A stretch of 7,713 nt of DNA from Nitrososphaerota archaeon. GTDB taxonomy: Archaea; Thermoproteota; Nitrososphaeria; Nitrososphaerales; CADDZS01. The notes under the pieces were generated by a model, which saw nothing but the letters and a program-made list of their open reading frames with translations, did no database searches and was not told where the DNA came from. The DNA lies in NCBI GenBank assembly GCA_027886795.1, contig JAPCJU010000050.1:1-7713 (forward strand), given 5' to 3'. Shown in pieces: positions 1 to 5,359 of this stretch (its first letter is position 1; the number at the start of each line of letters is the position of its first letter). Made by a program: the position numbers and the translations under genes.

Positions 1-990
1 AGGGCGATATCGCCTGTTTACCGGCCGGGGCCTCCCTGGGGGCGAGTTGAGGGCGACTGGCTATACGGAATGGGTGCGTTCAATATGAAATCTGCGCTCG
101 CAGCGTATGCTTCAGCAGTTCGAACTATACAAGATTCAGGAACGAAACTGAAGGGAAGCATCGTGGTAGCGGGAGTAGTCGGCGAAATTGAAAAGACCCA
201 GGTGGATCAATACAGGGGCCCTCAGTACCGGGGCTATGGTTACGGGACAGCTTACCTGGTCTCTCACGGAGGTGCTTCTGATGTTGCAATCCTCGGCGAG
301 CCGACTGGTCTCAGGCTAATGTGCGCGCACAGCGGCAGCTGCTGGTTCCGGATCGGCTTGAAAGGTACCTTGGTTCACACTGGTCACGCAGGAAGTGTTT
401 CTAATGTTATTCAGCAAATGAATAAGATCATTTCCGCTTTAGAGCGCTGGGTGCCGGATTACAAATCACGTTATAGTTTCAGGGGGGTAGAGCCCACAGT
501 CAACTTCGGCTCAGTGGAGGGAGGCTGGCCCTGGAGGGCTTCAAGGACTCCGCTTTTCTGTAATCTGTATTTGGACGTGAGATTCCCGCCCAGGTACCGC
601 GCTCTTGAAATAAAAAGGGAGGTTCAAGCAGTTCTGGATGACGTCAAGAAAGAGCATGGAATAGATGCTGACCTTGAGATCTATGTTACCGACGAGTGGT
701 CAGAGGTCTCTGAAGAAGAGTATGTTTCCCTGTCCGTAAAGAAGGCGCACAAGGAAGTCTTTCAGAGTCCTGCTGAAACCGTTTATTTCTCTTGGTCTTC
801 TGATGCTAACATACTTACGCGACACGGGATAATTGCGGTTAATTACGGTCCCTCAGGAGGACCCGGCAAGGAAACTCGCGGCACGATGTTCATTCCTAAC
901 TTGTCAAAATGTGCGCAGGTCTACGTTCTCTCTGCCTTGGACATTTGCTCTAAACCGGCCTCAGCTGTTCGAAAAATGAATTCCATATGA
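1..990 (+). CDS. M20-family metallohydrolase (ArgE/DapE-like), 5' truncated, non-canonical active site
   Basis: The reading frame is open from base 1, so the ATG at base 70 is internal and the gene begins outside the window. The 329 visible codons cover most of an M20 amidohydrolase/peptidase; perhaps 80-100 N-terminal residues, including the first His-x-Asp metal motif, are missing. Visible landmarks are the GMGAFNMKS segment (bases 70-96), VVGEIEK (about 175-195), LGEPTG (about 292-309, with the usual Glu), a lid-domain HTGHA (about 376-390), and a C-terminal NYGPSGGPG. Family members remove acyl groups from amino acids or cleave small peptides, in the cytoplasm, using two metals. The metal-bridging Asp of the usual DMKG is Asn here (bases 82-84), the adjacent Glu pair reads GEIE, and no C-terminal His ligand motif is seen. 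It may have changed chemistry or belong to a divergent subfamily. Substrate cannot be assigned. The next gene starts 38 bp downstream on the same strand. Confidence 0.85.
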   Translation, partial: RAISPVYRPGPPWGRVEGDWLYGMGAFNMKSALAAYASAVRTIQDSGTKLKGSIVVAGVVGEIEKTQVDQYRGPQYRGYGYGTAYLVSHGGASDVAILGEPTGLRLMCAHSGSCWFRIGLKGTLVHTGHAGSVSNVIQQMNKIISALERWVPDYKSRYSFRGVEPTVNFGSVEGGWPWRASRTPLFCNLYLDVRFPPRYRALEIKREVQAVLDDVKKEHGIDADLEIYVTDEWSEVSEEEYVSLSVKKAHKEVFQSPAETVYFSWSSDANILTRHGIIAVNYGPSGGPGKETRGTMFIPNLSKCAQVYVLSALDICSKPASAVRKMNSI

Positions 991-1028
991 TCGTTAAGCG
1001 CGTTCAATAATTATCCGAGTTTGACTTT

Positions 1029-2417
1029 ATGTCAAAAGGAAGACGGGATGCGAACCCTCCAGATTCCGTCAAAAGAGCTTGGGGGTACGCTTCAAGCCAT
1101 AAGGCGAATTTTGTTGAGTCTCTGAAAAAATTGGTCAGCCAACCAAGCATCTCTGCCCAAGACACCGGTCTCAAAGAATGCGCAGAAATGGTCAGGAAGG
1201 GAATGTCAGACCTGGGTTTCGATACAAAACTAATGAGTGTCGTCGATGCACCAGACATAGTTTATGGATTTCTCAAGAGTAATCAAAAAGATGCAAAGAC
1301 TCTCGTCGTTTACAATCACTACGATGTACAACCTGTCGAGCCAGTTGAGGAATGGAAATCCGATCCATTCAAACCAGTCGAGAGAAACGGCAAATTATTC
1401 GGAAGAGGGGTTGGCGATGATAAAGGCGAGCTGGTGGCAAGGTTCAATGCCATTGAATCCATCCTGAACTCGGGCGAATCGTCTAGACCGAGCATTAAGT
1501 GGATTGTCGAAGGTGAGGAGGAAGTCGGCAGTCCGCATCTCCATGGCTTCATTGAAAAGAACAAAACCTTGCTCGCTGGAGACGGTTGCTTGTGGGAAGG
1601 TGGCTCGCGATCTCCTCGTGGCAGGTCGGAAATTGAGTTGGGTGTCAAGGGCTTACTTTACGTCGAATTCCGATTGAGAGTCGGCAAGAAAGACCAGCAC
1701 TCGCAGTATGGTACTAACCCGCCTAATCCAGCTTGGCGGCTTGTAAATCTCTTGAAGACGATAAGGAATGAAAAGGGAAAGATTCTGATTAAGGGGTTCT
1801 ATGATGACGTTGTTTCACCAACAGCACAGGAACGAGAGTTTCTAGAGCAAAATGATTTCTCAGCTAAAGACCTTAAGCAAGCGCTCGAAATCGATTACCT
1901 TCTTGTAGAAAAGGACGACATTGCAACGGTTACAAAGCACCTTTACTCGCCGACCGCAAACATCGCGGGTTTTGGTTCCGGTTATCTGGGAAAGGGAGCA
2001 AAGACTATCGTGCCGAAGGAAGCATTCGCAAAGTTGGACTTTCGCCTTGTTGAAAAGATGAGGGCTGAAGACATCCTTTCTAAACTAAAGAGGCACATGA
2101 AAGAACATGGTTTCTCCGACGTCGAACTTGTTGTTTATTCCGGGGAAGATCCTGCAAAAACTCCAGTTGAAAGTTACATTTCGCAAATAATGATAAGATG
2201 CGTGGAAATGGCGGAGGGAGAAGAACCGAACGTGTGGCCGACCGTTGGTGGAACCGGACCCATGAGCCTCTTCACGAGAGGTCTAAAACTTCCCACAGCC
2301 ATGGGATTGGGGGTTAATTACGCGGGAGCCGGCTTCCACGCACCGAACGAGCACATCGTTCTCGATTACTATCATCGAGGGATCAAGCAATTGATCTGTC
2401 TATTCGCATTGTTTTAA
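1029..2417 (+). CDS. M20 metallodipeptidase (carnosinase/Cys-Gly dipeptidase-like)
   Basis: This is an intact 462-residue di-metal peptidase of the M20 family, of normal length for the dipeptidase branch (carnosinase CN2, yeast Dug1). The catalytic set is complete: YNHYDVQP with His97 and Asp99, GRGVGDDKGE with the bridging Asp near 130-131, EGEEEVGS with the catalytic and ligand Glu164-Glu165, Glu190 in LWEGG at the fifth ligand position, lid-domain His224 in DQHSQYG, and C-terminal His437 in GFHAPNEH. It should hydrolyse short peptides in the cytoplasm, releasing amino acids; exact specificity cannot be read from sequence. The ATG start gives a sensible N-terminus, and no Shine-Dalgarno is visible before it. 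The 38-bp gap after the preceding M20 gene suggests co-transcription. The two proteins come from different M20 branches, so this is not a recent duplication. Confidence 0.93.
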   Translation: MSKGRRDANPPDSVKRAWGYASSHKANFVESLKKLVSQPSISAQDTGLKECAEMVRKGMSDLGFDTKLMSVVDAPDIVYGFLKSNQKDAKTLVVYNHYDVQPVEPVEEWKSDPFKPVERNGKLFGRGVGDDKGELVARFNAIESILNSGESSRPSIKWIVEGEEEVGSPHLHGFIEKNKTLLAGDGCLWEGGSRSPRGRSEIELGVKGLLYVEFRLRVGKKDQHSQYGTNPPNPAWRLVNLLKTIRNEKGKILIKGFYDDVVSPTAQEREFLEQNDFSAKDLKQALEIDYLLVEKDDIATVTKHLYSPTANIAGFGSGYLGKGAKTIVPKEAFAKLDFRLVEKMRAEDILSKLKRHMKEHGFSDVELVVYSGEDPAKTPVESYISQIMIRCVEMAEGEEPNVWPTVGGTGPMSLFTRGLKLPTAMGLGVNYAGAGFHAPNEHIVLDYYHRGIKQLICLFALF

Positions 2418-2443
2418 TGCTGGGACGATTAGACACATACCCT

Positions 2444-2448
2444 GGTGA
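2444..2448 (+). promoter_or_regulatory. Shine-Dalgarno GGTGA for the 41-aa zinc-ribbon gene
   Basis: GGTGA complements the archaeal 16S rRNA 3' end (anti-SD CACCTCC) and sits 5 nt before the ATG at 2454. It is the clearest ribosome binding site in the window and argues that the short ORF behind it is translated. Confidence 0.6.
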
Positions 2449-2453
2449 AAAAC

Positions 2454-2579
2454 ATGGTTAAAGCCGAACACGTATGTTCCAATCCGGAACATGAGTTGAA
2501 TTTTGCAGAAAGCACCGAAACTGGTCAATTATTCTGTACCATATGCAAAGCTCCGTTCAAAAAACCGCAAGTCGCTTAA
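2454..2579 (+). CDS. Small zinc-ribbon-like protein, 41 aa
   Basis: This short ORF has ATG and TAA codons and a well-placed GGTGA ribosome binding site. The product carries Cys8, His13, Cys28 and Cys31; the second pair is the knuckle FCTICKAPF and the first a CSNPEH segment, so one zinc ion could be bound. Proteins of this kind in archaea are usually nucleic-acid or protein interaction modules, but no specific function can be assigned. It lies 36 bp after the M20 dipeptidase and could be read from the same transcript. It is convergent with the next gene, and the two stop codons overlap in a TTAA (2576-2579). Evidence for reality is the RBS, the cysteine pattern and compact placement. Evidence against is only its length. 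Confidence 0.6.
   Translation: MVKAEHVCSNPEHELNFAESTETGQLFCTICKAPFKKPQVA
2559..2564 (-). terminator. T6 tract, candidate terminator of the AN1-like gene
   Basis: On the minus strand a run of six T lies 12 nt past the TAA of the AN1-like gene. Archaeal RNA polymerase commonly terminates at such U-runs without a hairpin. The run lies inside the convergent zinc-ribbon gene (Lys codons on the plus strand), so it may be only a by-product of coding. Confidence 0.3.
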
Positions 2580-2830
2580 CTGAGCGCTTGTAGCAGTTCT
2601 TCGTTGTATTGCATGCTAGCGGAAACAAGGCAGCTGTGCTGTGCCAGATGTAATGCGCAAAGAAAAGATCCACACGCGCAGTAAAAACTCGCGATTTCCT
2701 TCGAGCCATCGCATTTAAAGCAGAATATTGTCCTGCCGACGATTCTCAATTGCTGTCTGATCTTTGGTTCCATTTCCAAGAAAAGATCTTCTTGGTTTGC
2801 GACCTTTCCCGCTGTCTTGTTCTCTCGCAT
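2576..2830 (-). CDS. AN1-like zinc-finger protein, 84 aa
   Basis: The 84-residue product has a charged, helical N-terminus (1-32) followed by a dense zinc motif: Cys37, Cys40, Cys51, Cys53, Cys58, His61, His65, Cys67. The spacing C-x2-C-x10-C-x1-C-x4-C-x2-H-x3-H-x1-C matches the AN1 finger consensus, except that AN1 normally has five residues between the two His. Two zinc ions in a cross-brace fold are expected. AN1 fingers are best known from eukaryotic stress and ubiquitin-linked proteins, and small archaeal versions exist; here a role in protein or nucleic-acid binding is inference. The ATG is used with no Shine-Dalgarno, and a TATA-like box lies at the right distance for a leaderless mRNA. 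The gene is divergent from the HD phosphohydrolase and convergent with the 41-aa zinc ribbon. A B-box-type finger is an alternative reading. Confidence 0.72.
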   Translation of the reverse strand: MRENKTAGKVANQEDLFLEMEPKIRQQLRIVGRTIFCFKCDGSKEIASFYCACGSFLCALHLAQHSCLVSASMQYNEELLQALS

Positions 2831-2850
2831 CGCGATGACGGCTGTTCGCG

Positions 2851-2859
2851 GTTAATTTC
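2851..2859 (-). promoter_or_regulatory. TATA-like box for the AN1-like gene
   Basis: The minus strand reads GAAATTAAC, an A-rich BRE-like start running into a TATA-like core, centred about 25 nt upstream of the ATG at 2830. That is the archaeal distance between TATA and transcription start, so the mRNA would be leaderless, consistent with the missing Shine-Dalgarno. The same 9-mer recurs upstream of the 3-TM gene. Confidence 0.45.
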
Positions 2860-2874
2860 ATGGAAAGTGTCAAA

Positions 2875-2898
2875 TTTGTGAGGCCAAGGGCTCACAAA
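2875..2898. repeat. Perfect 8-bp inverted repeat between divergent genes (operator candidate)
   Basis: TTTGTGAG (2875-2882) and CTCACAAA (2891-2898) are perfect reverse complements separated by 8 nt. The element lies in the 136-bp intergenic space between the divergent AN1-like (-) and HD phosphohydrolase (+) genes, about 15 bp upstream of the TATA-like box of the former. Position and symmetry fit a binding site for a dimeric regulator affecting one or both promoters. A transcript hairpin is less likely, because it should lie upstream of both transcription starts. Confidence 0.5.
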
Positions 2899-2966
2899 GG
2901 TTACACAAGAAACAGATAAACGGATAGTAAACGTGGGACTTTCTACAACTAGAAGCATTACAAGTT

Positions 2967-4295
2967 TTGCCAAGATCAAACTTATCAAAGGCCGTCGCAA
3001 GTGCAGAAATCCGCGATCCCATTCATGGATACATCTACGCTACCGGGCTTGAGCGAGAGCTAATCGACACTTCAATGTTCCAGAGGCTGCGAAGAATAAG
3101 GCAGCTTGCAGGCTGTCATCTTGTCTATCCTGGAGGGCAGCATTCACGCTTTGAACACGTCATAGGCTGCATGTATCTTGCTGGAAGGGTGGGCAGTGTA
3201 CTCTCTTCAAGAAGCATCGGCTTTCGTCAAGAAGGTGAAGCGAAACTGAGAGTTGCTGCTCTGTTGCATGACATCGGGCATGGACCCTTCAGCCACATGT
3301 TCGAAGAGGTCCTCGCAGAGAAGACAGATGTTACACACGAAGACATGAGCAGACGAATTATCAGGGAGACCCAGATCGGCGATATACTCGAACGCCATGG
3401 TTTCTCAAAGACGGCTATCAGCGATCTTTCGATTGGAAAATCTAGGAAGGAAAAAGAGTTCATGAACGACGTGATCGGGGGCGGGTTGTCCGTGGATATC
3501 ATGGACTACCTGTTAAGGGACTCTTACTTCACGGGGGTCGAGTACGGCAAGGTCGACGTTCACAGGATAATCAACTCGTTTGACGTGGTAAAAGACAAAC
3601 TTGCAATCTCGCAGGCTGCGATCTTTGCCTTTGAAGCGCTGATGATTTCAAGATATGAAATGTTTCGCGCCGTGTATTTCCACAGGACTGTTAGGGCAGC
3701 CGAGCTTATGCTTGTAAAATCGATGAGCCTCGCAGACAAGATCCTTCACCTGACTGATCTTTCGCTTGAAAACTATCTTTCACTGACTGATGAAGTTACC
3801 CTGCAGAGAATAACGGAGATCGACCCCAAGGGCGATCGGGAGCTCAAGCTCGCAAAGAAACTTGCAGTCGATTACCAAAGTAGAAGTCTGCTAAAGTGCG
3901 TGTTTGAAAAAACCGTGCAGCGGCGCGATCGATTTCTGACCTCGATATTCAACCAGAGAAGGTTTAGGGAAAACTTAAGGGATGAAATCGCAACCGCAGC
4001 TAAAGTTGATGAAAGCGAAGTTTTCGTGGATGTTCCGACGGCTCCTTCCGTCCCGATTTCTTCGGCGAGAGAGTCGTTCAAGGGAGTTACCGTCGTTACG
4101 GGAGATAAGACCCGAAATCAGAAGTCTCGCGTCTCGTACGAACTCGGCCTGGATCAGCTTCCTCTCATTGGTACGATTGCAGGATTCATGGACGTACTCA
4201 GGGTTTACACGACGGCTGAGAGGAGGCAGAGTGTGAAAAAGGCCGCCGAATCAATTTTTCAAAGTGAGAGCTTCGAATCCAAGGTTTCCATGTAG
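2967..4295 (+). CDS. HD-domain phosphohydrolase (SAMHD1/dGTPase-like, COG1078 type)
   Basis: This 442-residue protein belongs to the HD superfamily branch containing dNTP triphosphohydrolases and SAMHD1. Metal ligands are all visible: His64 in SRFEH, His101-Asp102 in LLHDIGHGPFSH, and Asp177 in VDIMDYLLRDSYFTG. Catalytic-site counterparts of SAMHD1 His215 and His233 appear to be His110 and His124 (VTHED). Family members hydrolyse dNTPs to deoxynucleoside and triphosphate and tune nucleotide pools; some relatives act on other nucleotides, so substrate is inferred. The N-terminal IRDPIHGYI is typical and lies about 15 residues in. The frame has no ATG or GTG after its upstream stop (2928), so TTG at 2967 is the only plausible start. 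Residues beyond about 330 form a less conserved, charged C-terminal region. The gene is divergent from the AN1-like gene across a palindrome. Confidence 0.9.
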   Translation: MPRSNLSKAVASAEIRDPIHGYIYATGLERELIDTSMFQRLRRIRQLAGCHLVYPGGQHSRFEHVIGCMYLAGRVGSVLSSRSIGFRQEGEAKLRVAALLHDIGHGPFSHMFEEVLAEKTDVTHEDMSRRIIRETQIGDILERHGFSKTAISDLSIGKSRKEKEFMNDVIGGGLSVDIMDYLLRDSYFTGVEYGKVDVHRIINSFDVVKDKLAISQAAIFAFEALMISRYEMFRAVYFHRTVRAAELMLVKSMSLADKILHLTDLSLENYLSLTDEVTLQRITEIDPKGDRELKLAKKLAVDYQSRSLLKCVFEKTVQRRDRFLTSIFNQRRFRENLRDEIATAAKVDESEVFVDVPTAPSVPISSARESFKGVTVVTGDKTRNQKSRVSYELGLDQLPLIGTIAGFMDVLRVYTTAERRQSVKKAAESIFQSESFESKVSM

Positions 4296-4346
4296 AAAAT
4301 TGGGCCATGTATCGAAAATAGCAATGCTTTTGAACCGTTCTCTCTA

Positions 4347-4361
4347 GTGGCATGCAGCCAC
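4347..4361 (+). repeat. Short inverted repeat GTGGC-N5-GCCAC in the leader of the 2-TM gene
   Basis: GTGGC (4347-4351) and GCCAC (4357-4361) pair perfectly around a 5-nt loop (ATGCA). The element ends directly before a weak AAAGGA ribosome-binding-like stretch and 13 nt before the ATG at 4375. It could be an operator or a small mRNA hairpin near the ribosome site. The arms are short enough for chance. Confidence 0.3.
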
Positions 4362-4374
4362 AAAGGATCGACGA

Positions 4375-4605
4375 ATGTCAAAAAATCGAAAAAATCAGAA
4401 ATTGTCGTCCGGTCCGCTTCCTATCTTGCTTTCTTTGGCTCTGTTTGTCGCCGCTGTCCTGAGCGCCGAGATCGCATCTTATGGAATGTATCTTGCTTTG
4501 TCCCTTATAGTCCTCGGTGGATTTGCTATGATCATTTCTGGGATTCGCAAGGAACAAGGCTCCAAGAAAGAAGCCGTTCTGGAACCCGAGCTGGAAACCT
4601 TCTAG
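4375..4605 (+). CDS. Small two-helix membrane protein, 76 aa
   Basis: The product has a basic N-terminus (Lys3, Arg5, Lys6, Lys9), two hydrophobic segments (about 14-33 and 37-57) joined by a very short turn, and a charged C-terminal tail (RKEQGSKKEAVLEPELETF). Basic residues flank both ends, so by the positive-inside rule both termini should be cytoplasmic, making a membrane hairpin. I recognise no family. The ATG start is preceded by AAAGGA about 8 nt upstream, a weak ribosome site. It lies 79 bp after the HD phosphohydrolase on the same strand and is convergent with the 89-aa gene, with only 6 bp between the stops. An overlapping plus-strand frame (4347-4652) is arginine- and cysteine-rich and is regarded as its shadow. 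Confidence 0.65.
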   Translation: MSKNRKNQKLSSGPLPILLSLALFVAAVLSAEIASYGMYLALSLIVLGGFAMIISGIRKEQGSKKEAVLEPELETF

Positions 4606-4611
4606 AACCGT

Positions 4612-4881
4612 TCAGAGAGCTTCAAGGATTCTGGAATATTCCTGAAAGCTGATTCCCACAATTTCTCTGAAATTTTCCTTGACTCTTTTCGCCCTTGCAA
4701 GCGAATCCGTGCCGCCTTTCTTTTCAAGTTTTGAAAGAAATCCGGTCAGAATCAAAGCATTCTGAGCTTTTTCTTCCGAGCCGAGGGCCTCGATCAGTTG
4801 CCTCAAAACTCTTGCATCTAGACCATCGGCATATATCAAAACACTATCAGGTCGCTCCGAACTGTAGGACACGTCAAGCAA
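4612..4881 (-). CDS. Uncharacterised protein, 89 aa
   Basis: No family is recognised. The product is soluble, charged and mostly helical by composition, with a short hydrophobic SVLIYADG near residues 13-20, then helix-rich stretches ending in SFQEYSRILEAL. The TTG start at 4881 is the only start-like codon in this frame after the stop at 4957-4959. A strong TATA box 30 nt upstream supports a leaderless or nearly leaderless mRNA there. However, the frame stays open and protein-like for 25 codons further upstream and overlaps the 3' end of the NitrOD5-like gene by 22 bp. A frameshift joining the two into one protein of about 235 residues therefore cannot be excluded. The stop lies 6 bp from that of the convergent membrane-protein gene. 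Confidence 0.6.
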   Translation of the reverse strand: MLDVSYSSERPDSVLIYADGLDARVLRQLIEALGSEEKAQNALILTGFLSKLEKKGGTDSLARAKRVKENFREIVGISFQEYSRILEAL

Positions 4882-4905
4882 ATTAAGGGAGTACGGCTCT
4901 GGATC

Positions 4906-4916
4906 AGATATATACT
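4906..4916 (-). promoter_or_regulatory. TATA box for the 89-aa gene
   Basis: The minus strand reads AGTATATATCT, close to the ideal archaeal TATA core and the best such match in the window. Its centre is 30 nt upstream of the TTG at 4881, placing transcription start within a few bases of that codon. This favours the 89-aa ORF being a separate gene rather than the tail of the upstream one. Confidence 0.5.
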
Positions 4917-4934
4917 TGCCGAGGGTTCGAAATT

Positions 4935-5324
4935 CTAAGTTTGTCGAGGTACGAATTCAGAAATCCTTGAATCCAGAATTCCGATCAAAACTTCGATTGA
5001 CTTGCCTTCGCTGTCAACGCCTAATTGTTTCCCCAGGGCCTCTGCAATTTTTGTCTCTACCACGTGGGCGGCTCCACCAAACATTTTGGCTAATGCAATT
5101 CTTAAACCATCGATATTCGTCGCTATCGAATTCATATCAACCGAGTGCTCTAACTCTAGTATGTAAACTAGGGATTCAACTACTTGGCCGGCTCCGAAAT
5201 AACCGAGGCCGGTTAGTACCGCTTTAGCCACCTGCTGATTTAGCGCTGCGCGAAATGCATCTTCGTTAGCCTCAACTTCGCTTTGTGAAGCAGAAACGGA
5301 AGGATTTTGCAAGATTTCTTGCAC
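4935..5324 (-). CDS. NitrOD5-like domain protein, 129 aa
   Basis: Residues about 27-103 resemble the thaumarchaeal NitrOD5 output domain: a helical unit with a GLGYFG turn, a LVYILELEHS segment, an IDGLRIALAKMFGGAAHVVE core (Phe-Gly followed by Gly-Ala and a Glu), and a closing IAEALGKQLGVD. The assignment comes from remembered family pattern, not a search. In known proteins this domain usually sits at the C-terminus behind variable partners; its biochemical role is unknown, and signalling or scaffolding is inference. Here the N-terminal part is only about 26 acidic, Gln-rich residues, so the domain is nearly alone. GTG at 5324 is the only good start after an in-frame stop at 5337-5339. The gene lies 35 bp downstream of the 3-TM membrane gene and 53 bp upstream of the 89-aa gene, so it may belong to a short operon. 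Its last codons overlap an open frame leading into the 89-aa gene. Confidence 0.68.
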   Translation of the reverse strand: MQEILQNPSVSASQSEVEANEDAFRAALNQQVAKAVLTGLGYFGAGQVVESLVYILELEHSVDMNSIATNIDGLRIALAKMFGGAAHVVETKIAEALGKQLGVDSEGKSIEVLIGILDSRISEFVPRQT

Positions 5325-5359
5325 TGCCGCCAGAAGTTAGCTCCCGCACGAGCCGAAGC

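Noticed and set aside
70..72. ATG at base 70 as the true start of the first gene
   Set aside because: The frame is open to base 1 and the residues before it belong to the M20 pattern preceding the metal motif; the gene is truncated by the window.
1003..1014. TTCAATAATTAT as a promoter for the M20 dipeptidase
   Set aside because: It is centred only about 20 nt before the ATG, too close for transcription to start at or upstream of the start codon; co-transcription with the upstream gene is simpler.
1319..1648. 109-aa minus-strand ORF inside the M20 dipeptidase
   Set aside because: Pro/Ser-rich shadow of a gene with a complete catalytic set.
2746..3000. 84-aa minus-strand ORF overlapping the AN1-like gene and the HD gene start
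   Set aside because: It covers the divergent promoter region and two supported genes; no motif is visible.
3982..4236. 84-aa plus-strand ORF inside the HD gene
   Set aside because: Arg/Ser-rich out-of-frame shadow.
4347..4652. 101-aa plus-strand ORF overlapping the 2-TM gene
   Set aside because: Composition is rich in Arg, Cys and Ser with no domain pattern; the alternative frame gives clean transmembrane helices and does not run over the convergent gene's stop.
4916..5227. 103-aa plus-strand ORF opposite the NitrOD5-like gene
   Set aside because: No motif; the opposite strand shows a family-like pattern.
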